64,000 nucleotides of DNA, taken from Saprospiraceae bacterium (GTDB lineage: Bacteria; Bacteroidota; Bacteroidia; Chitinophagales; Saprospiraceae). A model generated the notes under the pieces. That model saw only the letters and a list, made by a program, of their open reading frames with translations. It was not told the DNA's origin and searched no databases. The position numbers were made by a program, and so were the translations under genes. Of this stretch, positions 8,156 through 16,436 are shown in pieces. The first letter of the stretch is position 1; every line of letters starts with the position of its first letter. The DNA lies in assembly GCA_041392805.1 (NCBI GenBank), contig JAWKLJ010000002.1, positions 2,681,001-2,745,000 on the forward strand. Reading direction: 5' to 3'.

Positions 8156-8573
8156 AAAACATTTCGGTCACTGCAAAGTGAAAAGCACCTTCAATTTGTG
8201 CGTTTTCATCTGAATCAGAGCCATGTACGGCATTTTCACCAATGCTGGTGGCAAAGAGGGCGCGAATGGTGCCCGGTGCAGCCTGAGCAGGGTTGGTAGC
8301 GCCAATTAGGGTACGGAAATCCTCTACCGCATTGTCCTTCTCAAGAATAGCCGCTACGATAGGGCCAGAAGACATGAATTCCACTAATTCCCCATAAAAA
8401 GGTCTTTCCTTATGTACGGCATAAAATTCCCCTGCTTTCTCAGGAGATAACTTGGTCAACTTCATGGCAACGATTTTGAAACCACCTTCGTTGATTTTTG
8501 CTAAAATAGCACCGATGTGACCGGCTTTTACGGCATCGGGCTTAATCATGGTAAACGTTTTTTTTCCAGCCAT
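8154..8573 (-). CDS. ndk: Nucleoside diphosphate kinase
   Basis: 139 residues, the usual length. It transfers the gamma-phosphate of ATP to nucleoside diphosphates through a phospho-histidine. The active-site histidine is His117 in NAVHGSDSDENA, and the ERPFYGELVEFMSSGP substrate-binding stretch is intact. The last codon and TAG stop run into the terminal repeat of the MITE-like element (C-terminus E-M-F). Its promoter faces that of nrnA across a 149-bp divergent region. Confidence 0.97.
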   Translation of the reverse strand: MAGKKTFTMIKPDAVKAGHIGAILAKINEGGFKIVAMKLTKLSPEKAGEFYAVHKERPFYGELVEFMSSGPIVAAILEKDNAVEDFRTLIGATNPAQAAPGTIRALFATSIGENAVHGSDSDENAQIEGAFHFAVTEMF

Positions 8574-8622
8574 TTTATCTATGGTTTTTAAATTTTAATC
8601 TATCCTTTTTCGAAAAGCGGTG

Positions 8623-8654
8623 CAAAAGTAAAGAAAGTGAGACAATGTGACCAA
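8623..8654 (-). promoter_or_regulatory. ndk promoter
   Basis: On the minus strand TTG is followed after 21 nt by TACTTTTG, then C. This matches the Bacteroidota TTG / TAnnTTTG promoter. The -7 box is 50 nt upstream of the ndk ATG. Confidence 0.6.
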
Positions 8655-8722
8655 TCAGAATGGATAATATTTTGGTTAATTTTATAATTTTTGCAACTTC
8701 GCACCCTGATTGAAAAAATCGT

Positions 8723-9727
8723 ATGGATAATATTTCAGAGATAAAAGCACTACTCAGCTCTCCCAAGGAGGTTTTAATTACTACTCATCGAAACCCCGAT
8801 GGAGATGCCATAGGTTCTTCTTTAGGGCTTATGCACTATTTGAATCAGCTTGGGCATCAGGTGAAAATAGTGGCCCCGTCAGAATACCCCGATTTTCTGG
8901 CCTGGTTACCCGATGCAACGCAGATTATTATTTTCGATAATGCGGTCGAAGATGCACAGGAAGTGGTTAAGGCAGCTGAACTCATTTTTTGCCTCGACTT
9001 TAATTCCCTGGAGCGAATTGATAAATTAGGTGATTTGGTGCGGGACAAGTCCTGCCCTAAAATAATGATCGACCATCATTTATATCCGGAGCCATTTGCT
9101 GAGTATTGTCTTTCTGACACCACGGCTTCTTCAACCAGTGAAATGGTTTTTGATTTCATTGAAGCGCTGGGTGATAAATCGCTCATGAATAATAAGATAG
9201 GTGAATGCATCTTTACCGGAATTTTAACAGATACCGGTTCTTTTAAATACAGTACTTCTCCCAAGCTGTTCAGGATCGTGTCGGAGTTGCTTTCTTATGG
9301 CGTAGACGATCATAAACTGCAAGACCTGATCTTCAATAGCATGACGGAAAAGCAGCTACGGTTATTGGGACATTGCCTGAATAGCAGGATGGAAATCTTG
9401 GAGGAGTTTAATACCGGAATTATCACCTTAACAAAAGAAGATTATGCTACCTTTGATATTCAAAGGGGGGATACTGAGGGGATTGTAAACCAGCTCTTGA
9501 AAATCAAAGAGGTAAAGATGGCTGCATTTATTACCGAGCAGCCAACAATAGTGAAAATATCCTTGCGTTCTAAGGATGATTTCTCTGTGCAGGAAATTGC
9601 TCAGAAGCATTTCAAAGGAGGAGGGCATCGGAATGCCGCAGGAGGCGCTTCTTTTCAAGGCTTGAAAGCGACCCTTCGGAAATTCAAGGAATTATTACCT
9701 CTTTACAAGGATGAACTTACGAAGTAA
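8723..9727 (+). CDS. nrnA: DHH-family phosphoesterase, NrnA-like (nanoRNase / pAp phosphatase)
   Basis: 334 residues. Enzymes of this family degrade 2-5 nt RNA and, in many bacteria, 3'-phosphoadenosine 5'-phosphate. The DHH domain shows THRNPDGDAIGSS (about 21-33) and the DHH triad in MIDHHL (117-119). The C-terminal DHHA1 domain ends with GGGHRNAAGG (about 299-308), which binds substrate. All metal ligands appear present. It is divergent from ndk, so two nucleotide-metabolism genes share one intergenic region. Confidence 0.9.
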   Translation: MDNISEIKALLSSPKEVLITTHRNPDGDAIGSSLGLMHYLNQLGHQVKIVAPSEYPDFLAWLPDATQIIIFDNAVEDAQEVVKAAELIFCLDFNSLERIDKLGDLVRDKSCPKIMIDHHLYPEPFAEYCLSDTTASSTSEMVFDFIEALGDKSLMNNKIGECIFTGILTDTGSFKYSTSPKLFRIVSELLSYGVDDHKLQDLIFNSMTEKQLRLLGHCLNSRMEILEEFNTGIITLTKEDYATFDIQRGDTEGIVNQLLKIKEVKMAAFITEQPTIVKISLRSKDDFSVQEIAQKHFKGGGHRNAAGGASFQGLKATLRKFKELLPLYKDELTK

Positions 9728-9791
9728 CCTTATGCCCAGTGGGTCAATATAGTTGAGTTTACTTTATTATTCGATTAATAATCAATTTACT

Positions 9792-10685
9792 ATGCGAATT
9801 TTAATTATGCTGCTTGCCCTGTCTCTGATAGGATTGACGGCTTGCAAACCCGGTGGTGAAGGCACCGGAGAAATCCAGGTGCTGGAAGATGGCACGCAGT
9901 ACATTTATCATAAAAAAACGGGTAACCCACCGGGTAATCCTTCTGACTATGTATTGTTCCATGTTTATACAGGTACGGAAACAGCGGTGGTTAATTCCAG
10001 CCGAGAAACGGGTAACGAGCCAGCCTATCAAATACCAGATGCAGGCGCACCTGCTAATCCAAACTCTCCTGTACCGCATTTCTTGGAAATGATGGGTAAA
10101 GGAGATAGTTTGACCATTGTCGTGAATTTGGATACCCTTCCTGAAAAGCCTCCAGGATTTGAGAATGAATCTATGCTCTATTACAGCATTGCCATTCAGG
10201 ACATTCAGTCGAATGCTGCCTATGAGGTTGTTTTAGAAGAAAAGCGAAGTGCTGCTGAAAAAGAAGCTGAGGTCGTAAAAGCTCGTTTGTCAGAAGTAGA
10301 AGCATTGGTCCAAGAAACAGTAGGCAAATATAGCAGTGGAAGCCTAACTAGCTTGAACACCCTTGATTCTGGCTTAAAGATTTATACCATTGAGGAAGGC
10401 GATGGTGAAACACCTAATTCGGGAGAATTGGTAAAAGTACTTTATTATGGCACCCTAGCTGACGGAACTCGTTTCGATGATGCTTTTTCAAGAGGAGCAT
10501 CCTTTGATTTCCCAATTGGTGCAGGAAGAGTGATCCAGGGATGGGATGAAGGCATTGCCCAATTGAAAAAAGGTAGTAAAGCCTTTTTGTTTATCCCACC
10601 AGCAATGGGCTATGGTGCAGCCGGTTCACCTCCTGTTATTCCTCCGGATGCAGAACTTGTTTTTTACGTTGAGTTGTTAAAATAA
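9792..10685 (+). CDS. FKBP-type peptidyl-prolyl isomerase lipoprotein
   Basis: 297 residues from the ATG at 9792; an upstream in-frame start at 9753 would disrupt the signal peptide. The lipobox L-T-A-C gives lipid-modified Cys18. The C-terminal 100 residues are a complete FKBP domain (KVLYYGTLADGTRFDDAF, GAGRVIQGWDEGIAQLKKG, PPAMGYG, VIPPDAELVFYVELLK). The first half is a second, diverged FKBP-like region followed by a charged helix (about 155-185), like the dimerisation part of FkpA/Mip proteins. Expected to assist folding of envelope proteins at the periplasmic face of a membrane. Confidence 0.9.
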   Translation: MRILIMLLALSLIGLTACKPGGEGTGEIQVLEDGTQYIYHKKTGNPPGNPSDYVLFHVYTGTETAVVNSSRETGNEPAYQIPDAGAPANPNSPVPHFLEMMGKGDSLTIVVNLDTLPEKPPGFENESMLYYSIAIQDIQSNAAYEVVLEEKRSAAEKEAEVVKARLSEVEALVQETVGKYSSGSLTSLNTLDSGLKIYTIEEGDGETPNSGELVKVLYYGTLADGTRFDDAFSRGASFDFPIGAGRVIQGWDEGIAQLKKGSKAFLFIPPAMGYGAAGSPPVIPPDAELVFYVELLK

Positions 10686-10704
10686 ACTATCATTTCGCTG
10701 ATTA

Positions 10705-10780
10705 TTTTTGCAGGGGAAAGCTGGAAGTTGGAAATAGGAAGGGGGAAGTCGGAAAAACGGGTATCTTTCCCCTGCAAAAA
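10705..10780. repeat. 16-bp perfect inverted repeat with 44-nt purine-rich loop
   Basis: Arms TTTTTGCAGGGGAAAG (10705-10720) and its exact complement (10765-10780) enclose a G/A-rich loop. It lies between the FKBP stop and the prfB start, ending 35 nt before the ATG. The right arm is followed by A/C rather than T, so it is not a standard plus-strand terminator. Confidence 0.7.
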
Positions 10781-10815
10781 CGGTAATTGGGGCAATAAAA
10801 TTAGATTATCATATT

Positions 10816-11893
10816 ATGACAGCAGATCAATTGAAAGATTTCAGGGACCGCCTTTTGGTGCTAAGGAGGTATCTTTGACGTCGATAGACGACTTATTGAA
10901 ATCGAAGAAAAAGAGCAGCTTTCACTTGACCCCAACTTCTGGAATGACCCAAAAAATGCAGAGAGTGTTTTAAAAACAATCAAAAGCCATAAAAATTGGG
11001 TCGCCCAGTATCATAGTGTTGAGGCAGTGATTGACGATGCAGAAATCTTACTTGAATTCCAAAAGGAAGGGGAAGCTTCAGAGGAAGAAGTGGAGCAAAA
11101 GTATGAAGAGGCTAATGAAGCATTGGATGACCTAGAATTTCACTCTACCTTAAATCGAACGGAAGATGAGTTAGGCTGCATTTTAGAAATCAATGCAGGA
11201 GCCGGTGGAACTGAAGCCTGTGACTGGGCAGATATGCTCTTTCGTATGTACAAAATGTGGGCAGAAAAGAAAGGCTTCAAACTAAGTCAACTGAACATCC
11301 AGGAGGGCGATGTGGCTGGCATCAAGTCAGTCGAACTCGAAATTCAGGGCGACTTCGCCTATGGGATGTTAAAAGGGGAAAACGGGGTCCATCGCCTGGT
11401 TCGCATCAGCCCTTATAACGCTCAGGGCAAACGGATGACCTCCTTTGCTTCGGTCTTTATTCATCCAATGGTAGATGAAAGGATCGAAATTGAGGTTAAC
11501 CCGGCAGATCTCGACTGGGATACCTTTCGGGCAAGTGGTGCGGGTGGTCAGCACGTAAATAAAACGGAATCGGCGGTGCGGGTAAGGCACCTTCCGAGTG
11601 GTATTGTGGCAGAATGCCAAGAGGAACGCTCTCAACATTTGAACAGGGAAAAGGCCATTCAAATGCTTAAATCTCGATTATATGAAAGAGAATTGGAGCG
11701 ACAAAGAGCTGAACGAGAGAAAGTGGAAGCAGGGAAGATGAAAAATGAATGGGGTTCACAGATTCGAAGTTATGTACTGGACGATCGAAGAGTGAAAGAT
11801 CATCGGACTAATTTCCAGACAAGCCAAACAGATGCTGTTCTTGCAGGAGACCTGGATGGTTTTCTGAAGGCATTTTTAATGCATCATGATTAA
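10816..11893 (+). CDS. prfB: Peptide chain release factor 2, with programmed +1 frameshift
   Basis: RF2 recognises UGA and UAA and triggers peptide release. The gene is in two frames. Codons 1-20 (10816-10875) end at an in-frame TGA (10876-10878); the main frame resumes at 10877 and runs to 11893, giving 358 residues. The junction is AGGAGG then TAT CTT TGA C, the classical RF2 autoregulatory site: internal Shine-Dalgarno, CTT slip codon, poor UGA context. Low RF2 favours slippage and so more RF2. The GGQ hydrolysis motif is at 243-245. The codon-recognition tripeptide position reads S-P-Y (198-200) where E. coli has S-P-F. FWNDP near residue 41 marks domain 1. Confidence 0.97.
10864..10879 (+). 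promoter_or_regulatory. prfB +1 frameshift site
   Basis: AGGAGGTATCTTTGAC: an internal Shine-Dalgarno placed directly ahead of CTT-TGA-C. The ribosome skips T10876. Arrangement as in E. coli prfB. Confidence 0.95.
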
Positions 11894-12779
11894 AACGGAA
11901 AAGTACTATATTCCTTCTTACGTCATCCTTATTCTCCAAATTGCCGCCATAAGCGTCTTCTGGGGCAGGGCCTGGCAACACTGGTTTTGGGATGCGCCCT
12001 ATCGCAGTTTGCTTTGGGATGAGCGCTGGATGAGCGGGATAATAGAAGGACTATTTGGAATGGATTGGGAAGATTATGTTACTTCTTCCCGTGTAGATGC
12101 TGGCATACAAACCTGGATTAAGGTTACAGGCGTAGTTTATTTTTTGGCTGGCCTGTCCGCTATTTTTATCCGACAATGGGGGCGGATAGCAAAGGTGTTT
12201 ATTTTCTTAGGTGGGATAAACCTGATTTTGCTATCCGTTTTGTATTTTAAAGAACGTTTTTTTGCTTTCGGCCAATTTTTTGAATATACCCTTCAAATGT
12301 TGGCGCCATTCCTACTATGGTATGCCTATCGCATTCCCGTTTTTAGTCAACGCTGGGTGATAGGGCTTAAAGTGGCAATTGTACTTACCTTCACCTGCCA
12401 TGGATTATATGCGATAGGGTATTATCCCCGTCCGGTTCAATTTCAGGAAATGGTCATGAATATACTTGGTTTGCCAGAAAACTGGGTCAAGCCCTTTCTG
12501 GACACAGCAGGAATTTTAGATTTTGTATTGAGTATATTAATCTTTTTGCCTTGGAGGAAGGTTCAGATTGCAGGATTAGTATATGCCACTATATGGGGTT
12601 TTTTCACGTCTATAGCCAGGGTTTGGGCCTTCGTGCATTGGGAGTTCCTGTCATCAGGCTTGCATCAATGGTGGTATGAAACGGTCTATCGCTTTCCGCA
12701 CTTTTTGCTCCCTTTGGCTTTATTGTTATTGTTGATAAGGCCATCGGCCGATTTAGCCAAGACTGCTGCCGACCAATAA
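11886..12779 (+). CDS. Multi-pass membrane protein of unknown function
   Basis: 297 residues, overlapping the end of prfB by 8 nt, so probably translationally coupled. I count about seven or eight hydrophobic helices (for example near 12-27, 75-95, 100-118, 130-145, 160-178, 205-222, 230-250 and 275-290), with many Trp and Tyr at helix ends. It lacks signal peptide cleavage features and any catalytic motif I recognise. The shape is loosely like DoxX-type quinone-linked membrane proteins, but I cannot support that name. Position next to prfB gives no functional clue. Confidence 0.6.
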   Translation: MIKTEKYYIPSYVILILQIAAISVFWGRAWQHWFWDAPYRSLLWDERWMSGIIEGLFGMDWEDYVTSSRVDAGIQTWIKVTGVVYFLAGLSAIFIRQWGRIAKVFIFLGGINLILLSVLYFKERFFAFGQFFEYTLQMLAPFLLWYAYRIPVFSQRWVIGLKVAIVLTFTCHGLYAIGYYPRPVQFQEMVMNILGLPENWVKPFLDTAGILDFVLSILIFLPWRKVQIAGLVYATIWGFFTSIARVWAFVHWEFLSSGLHQWWYETVYRFPHFLLPLALLLLLIRPSADLAKTAADQ

Positions 12780-12820
12780 GTGATGGTAAGCTGTCAATTG
12801 TTGTTGTTAATCACCCAAGC

Positions 12821-13804
12821 CTATATCGCCAGCACCTGAGCCATTCTATACAAATCCCTATTGGGATGTTTATTTTTGGTAATAGCCTCTTCAAAAGGGG
12901 TGTGTTTGATCTTGTTATTAATAATGCCGACCATGCAATTGGATTTTCCGGCAATAATGGCCTCCACGGCACCAAATCCAAGTCGGCTTGCCAAAACCCT
13001 ATCCATTGCGGATGGCGATCCACCCCTTTGTAAATGGCCAATGATAGCTACTTTTGTATCATAATAATCGAAGGCTTGTTTTACCAGTTCAGCTATTTCA
13101 GCAGCGCCGCCAAATTTATTTCCTTCTGCGACAATGACCACGCTAAAGAGTTTTTTTCTTCTGGCGCCTTTTCGCAGCACCTCTACTAATTCTTCGATCG
13201 TCGAATCCACTTCTGGAATCAAAACACAACCCGCGCCGCTACCTATAGCCGTATTAAGCGCTATAAAACCAGCATTCCTTCCCATTACCTCTACAAAAAA
13301 CAAGCGGTTATGTGAATCAGCAGTATCTCTGATTTTATCAACTGCCTGAATAGCCGTATTGATGGCTGTATCAAACCCAATGGTAGCATCTGTACCATAT
13401 AAGTCATTGTCAATGGTTCCCGGTACGCCAACAATTGGAATATTGTATTCCTGAGAGAAAATAGAGGCCCCCGTAAAAGTGCCATTGCCACCAATAGCCA
13501 CGCAAGCATCTATATCATAGGCCAATAAAGAGTCATAAGCCAATTTGCGTCCCTCTGGCGTCATAAATCGCTGACTACGCGCTGTTTTTAGCACGGTCCC
13601 TCCGCGATGAATAATATTGCCGACATCCCTAACTTCCAATCTCTTGAGTTCCCCATCAATCATTCCCTCGTACCCCCTCTTAATGCCATAAACATGCAAA
13701 TCATTAAAAGCAGCAGTACGCACTACTGCTCTGACGGCAGCATTCATACCAGGAGCATCACCACCAGAAGTAAAGACAGCTATACGTTTTATTTCATTGC
13801 TCAT
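12821..13804 (-). CDS. pfkA: ATP-dependent 6-phosphofructokinase
   Basis: 327 residues. It phosphorylates fructose 6-phosphate, the committed step of glycolysis. Motifs seen: FTSGGDAPGMNAAVR (11-25), the catalytic GTIDNDL region (129-135), VEVMGRNAGF and HLQRGGSPSAMDR. At 105-109 the loop that is usually G-G-D-G-S/T reads G-G-N-G-T, so the Mg-coordinating aspartate (Asp103 in E. coli) is replaced by Asn. The glycine typical of ATP-dependent rather than PPi-dependent enzymes is kept. The start overlaps the stop of the upstream sugar kinase gene by 11 nt, so the two form an operon. Confidence 0.95.
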   Translation of the reverse strand: MSNEIKRIAVFTSGGDAPGMNAAVRAVVRTAAFNDLHVYGIKRGYEGMIDGELKRLEVRDVGNIIHRGGTVLKTARSQRFMTPEGRKLAYDSLLAYDIDACVAIGGNGTFTGASIFSQEYNIPIVGVPGTIDNDLYGTDATIGFDTAINTAIQAVDKIRDTADSHNRLFFVEVMGRNAGFIALNTAIGSGAGCVLIPEVDSTIEELVEVLRKGARRKKLFSVVIVAEGNKFGGAAEIAELVKQAFDYYDTKVAIIGHLQRGGSPSAMDRVLASRLGFGAVEAIIAGKSNCMVGIINNKIKHTPFEEAITKNKHPNRDLYRMAQVLAI

Positions 13805-14657
13805 TTATCTGCAAGTTTTTGTTTTTCATGTGATATTGAACCAAATGGTCAATGGGGTATTTTAAAAATTGACCAGCCTGCATGGATGATTCTTGCAATA
13901 ACTCAAGAAGAATGTTCTGAAAATAAAAAGCCACTGACCCAATAAAATGAATGGGTATTTGTTGGTGGCCCTCGTATTTTTGAATATGCCGACGAACAAA
14001 ATCAGATAGTCCATTTCTAAGGATTTGCTGGATGGCGTCGTGGTGCTGGTATTCAAATAGAAATTTGGTAAAAGAGGCTATATAGGCTTGGGGTGCTTCA
14101 CTACTATAAACATTATCCAATACTTCGGGGCGACCACCAGGTATCCAGGCATCTAACGCTAACTTTAAGGGTTCGGGAAGTTCTCTGTAAAAATAGGCAC
14201 TGAGTAACATTCTGCCTAGATAAATACCGCTTCCTTCATCTCCCAGCATGTACCCTAGGTTGGTCACCTGATCTGTTATTTGAAACCCATCAAAAAGACA
14301 GGAATTCGAACCTGTGCCTAATATGCAAACAATGCCAGCATGGTCCCCACAAGTTGCCCGTGCCGCTCCCATCAAATCATGCTCCACCTGGATATTGGCA
14401 TTGGGAAATACCTTCCCTAAAGCGGTGGCAACGATAACTTTTCTGGATGGCTCCTGGCAACCGGATCCATAATAATGAACAGCTTCCACCTTTTCGTTTT
14501 CCTTCGGTTCAATAAAAGTCTTTTCTAATTCTCCTGAAATCCGGCCTGCGGAATGATATACAGGATTAAACCCAATCGTGCTAAGACTTTTTTGTTGGTG
14601 CTGGTTAACTATTTTCCAATCTGTTTTGGTCGATCCGCTGTCGGCTATCACTATCAT
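13794..14657 (-). CDS. BadF/BadG-type kinase, probable N-acetylglucosamine kinase
   Basis: 287 residues of the ASKHA fold. The N-terminal phosphate-1 loop reads ADSGSTKTDW (5-14), the phosphate-2 region CILGTGSNSCLFDG follows, and LGDEGSGIYLGRMLL matches the eukaryote-like N-acetylglucosamine kinase group. It would phosphorylate an amino sugar, feeding the glycolytic pfkA encoded just downstream with an 11-nt overlap. A nearly perfect operator-like palindrome sits at its promoter (14685-14703). A secreted glucosaminidase gene is divergently placed next door, which fits peptidoglycan or chitin sugar recycling (inference). Confidence 0.82.
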   Translation of the reverse strand: MIVIADSGSTKTDWKIVNQHQQKSLSTIGFNPVYHSAGRISGELEKTFIEPKENEKVEAVHYYGSGCQEPSRKVIVATALGKVFPNANIQVEHDLMGAARATCGDHAGIVCILGTGSNSCLFDGFQITDQVTNLGYMLGDEGSGIYLGRMLLSAYFYRELPEPLKLALDAWIPGGRPEVLDNVYSSEAPQAYIASFTKFLFEYQHHDAIQQILRNGLSDFVRRHIQKYEGHQQIPIHFIGSVAFYFQNILLELLQESSMQAGQFLKYPIDHLVQYHMKNKNLQINEQ

Positions 14658-14678
14658 CTTTCATGCATTTCAAGTCCG

Positions 14679-14703
14679 CAAAAGTAGTGTAATTATTACA
14701 CTA
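14679..14703 (-). promoter_or_regulatory. Promoter -7 box with overlapping 19-bp operator palindrome
   Basis: The minus strand reads TACTTTTG (14686-14679), a Bacteroidota -7 box 22 nt upstream of the kinase ATG. Overlapping and just upstream is a perfect palindrome TAGTGTAAT-T-ATTACACTA (14685-14703, 9-bp arms, 1-nt centre). A protein bound there would cover the -7/-33 spacer, the usual place for a repressor. Confidence 0.65.
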
Positions 14704-14818
14704 AGTAAAACAATTATCTGGCATTTTACATCAAGCGACTAAACGTTTATTTGCTTTTTTAAAAATGCCTCGCAATTAAGGGATTAAATAGGTATAAAAA
14801 AAACAATAAGTTTCTTTT

Positions 14819-14849
14819 TTGGAATTTAACACAAATAATTTTATATTTG
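14819..14849 (+). promoter_or_regulatory. Promoter of the glucosaminidase gene
   Basis: TTG (14819-14821), 20 nt, TATATTTG (14842-14849). This matches the Bacteroidota consensus well and lies 24 nt before the chosen ATG at 14874. Confidence 0.7.
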
Positions 14850-14873
14850 TTGAAATTAAAACATTTTGATGTA

Positions 14874-15695
14874 ATGGATGCACTTTACCACACCTATCAG
14901 CTACAAGAAGAAACCACTAATAACTCCACTATTGGTTGGGTTTTTAAGAACTGGTTTCAATTGTTATGTCTCGGATTGGTACTTCATTTGCTTTTTAGCC
15001 GAGACATTTCCATTCAATTCAATCTCCATTCAATAGATGGTGTTGCCCAAAAAGCAGCTTACCAGTTTACGCCTACTTCTTCTCCACAGCCGCAATCGAT
15101 GATTGTGCCTACTAAATATGAGTCGGAAAAGAGAACGACTGAAAAAAGTAAAAAGGACAATAAGGCCAATAATTTCTCTAACCTAACTTTTATACTCAGC
15201 CCTGATTATGCCAAACAAAAAAAGATTGACCCCGATATCGTAAGAGAAAAAAAACAACATGTATTAAATTATGTCCATCACTTCTCCAGTATTGCAATGG
15301 AAGAAATGGAGCAATTTGGCATTCCTGCCAGTATCACCTTGGCCCAGGGGCTGCTAGAGTCAAATGCGGGAGATAGCCGGCTCTCTATGGAGTCGAATAA
15401 TCATTTTGGAATCAAGTGCCGATCCAAATGCCTGGAATGCACTTGCCGCAACTATACCGATGACGATATATACGATATGTTTCGGGTTTTTGATTCAAAC
15501 CTGGAAAGTTTTAGAGAGCACTCTAAATTGTTGACCTCCAAGCGATATAGCCACTTGTTGAAGTTGAAAAAGACGGATTATAAGAAGTGGGCGCACGGCC
15601 TTAAAAAGGCAGGTTATGCCACCGATAAACACTATGCTGATAAATTGATTAAAATTATTGAAACCTTAAACCTGCAAAAATACGACCATCTTTGA
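14874..15695 (+). CDS. Membrane-anchored N-acetylglucosaminidase (GH73/FlgJ-like)
   Basis: 273 residues. It has an uncleaved N-terminal membrane helix (about 23-41), a polar Ser/Lys-rich linker, and a C-terminal glucosaminidase domain (about 130-270). The domain has IPASITLAQGLLESNAG, holding the catalytic Glu, then NNHFGIKC and the F-R-V-F-D-S-x-x-E-S-F-R-E-H motif. Such enzymes cut the glycan strands of peptidoglycan. A Cys-rich insert (KCRSKCLECTC) interrupts the domain after NNHFGIK. The frame is open from a TTG at 14847, but that codon overlaps the -7 box, so ATG 14874 is the start. A terminator follows. Confidence 0.87.
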   Translation: MDALYHTYQLQEETTNNSTIGWVFKNWFQLLCLGLVLHLLFSRDISIQFNLHSIDGVAQKAAYQFTPTSSPQPQSMIVPTKYESEKRTTEKSKKDNKANNFSNLTFILSPDYAKQKKIDPDIVREKKQHVLNYVHHFSSIAMEEMEQFGIPASITLAQGLLESNAGDSRLSMESNNHFGIKCRSKCLECTCRNYTDDDIYDMFRVFDSNLESFREHSKLLTSKRYSHLLKLKKTDYKKWAHGLKKAGYATDKHYADKLIKIIETLNLQKYDHL

Positions 15696-15753
15696 TCATT
15701 TATCTAGACCATTTGTAGCAAGCAATACCTCAAAATATTAATAGCAATTATTT

Positions 15754-15790
15754 AAAAGCCGGCCTGAAGATGGGGCGGCTTTTGTATTTT
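15754..15790 (+). terminator. Terminator after the glucosaminidase gene
   Basis: Hairpin with arms AAAAGCCG / CGGCTTTT plus inner CC/GG, then TGTATTTTT. 59 nt after the stop codon. Confidence 0.8.
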
Positions 15791-15793
15791 TCC

Positions 15794-15834
15794 TTCTTTG
15801 ACAAATCTCTTAGATCACGAGATTTGCCAAAGAA
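15794..15834. repeat. Palindrome family copy 3 (long-armed)
   Basis: Arms TTCTTTGACAAATCTC and GAGATTTGCCAAAGAA (one G:T mismatch in 16) with a 9-nt centre. Flanked by CC on the left and CC on the right. It shares the outer arm sequence and flanks with the copies at 243-264 and 22776-22797. Confidence 0.8.
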
Positions 15835-15905
15835 CCGTATTTTTTAATAGATTCGATAAATAAGCAACTCAGGTTTTGTATTTTTCCTCCATAATTAGCA
15901 TAACA

Positions 15906-16430
15906 ATGGCAGGATTACAAAAAATGGTTGAACAAATTGATCAACTAAATGAAAAGTTAGGGAGGTGGTGTTCTTGGCTGACCCTGGTTTTGGTCATCTT
16001 AGTTTGTTTTGATGTCGTTATTCGTTATGTTTTTAGTGATTCATCTGCCTGGATCATGGAATTAGAGTGGCATATTTTTTCGCTGATTTTTTTGCTGGGA
16101 GCTGCTTATGCGCTTAAAAATGATCGCCATGTTAGGGTAGACCTCTTTTATGCTAAATTTAGCCCCAAGGATAAAGCCTTGGTCAATCTAATTGGCAATC
16201 TTTTTTTTCTTATTCCATGGTGTTGTATCATCATCGTCTATTCCTTTGAATATGCCTTGACCTCCTATCAAATTGGCGAAACCTCTCCTGACCCCGGGGG
16301 CTTACCCGCGCGATATATTATTAAGTTTTCCATTACCTTGGGTATTTCTTTACTGCTTATTCAAGCCATTGGAGAAGTAGTAAGGGCCTATTTAGAATTG
16401 ACACAATCTTCACCTAAAAGTTCAGAATAA
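15906..16430 (+). CDS. dctQ: TRAP transporter small permease (DctQ)
   Basis: 174 residues with four membrane helices (about 22-42, 55-75, 95-120, 138-160), the layout of the DctQ component of TRAP transporters. The motif around FDVVIRYVFSDSSAWIMELEW is typical. It works with DctM to couple solute uptake to a sodium gradient, using solute delivered by a periplasmic binding protein. ATG 15906 (MAGLQKMVEQ) is preferred to the in-frame 15876, which would add a short hydrophobic tail. The dctM gene starts 6 nt downstream. Confidence 0.9.
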   Translation: MAGLQKMVEQIDQLNEKLGRWCSWLTLVLVILVCFDVVIRYVFSDSSAWIMELEWHIFSLIFLLGAAYALKNDRHVRVDLFYAKFSPKDKALVNLIGNLFFLIPWCCIIIVYSFEYALTSYQIGETSPDPGGLPARYIIKFSITLGISLLLIQAIGEVVRAYLELTQSSPKSSE

Positions 16431-16436
16431 CCGGTC

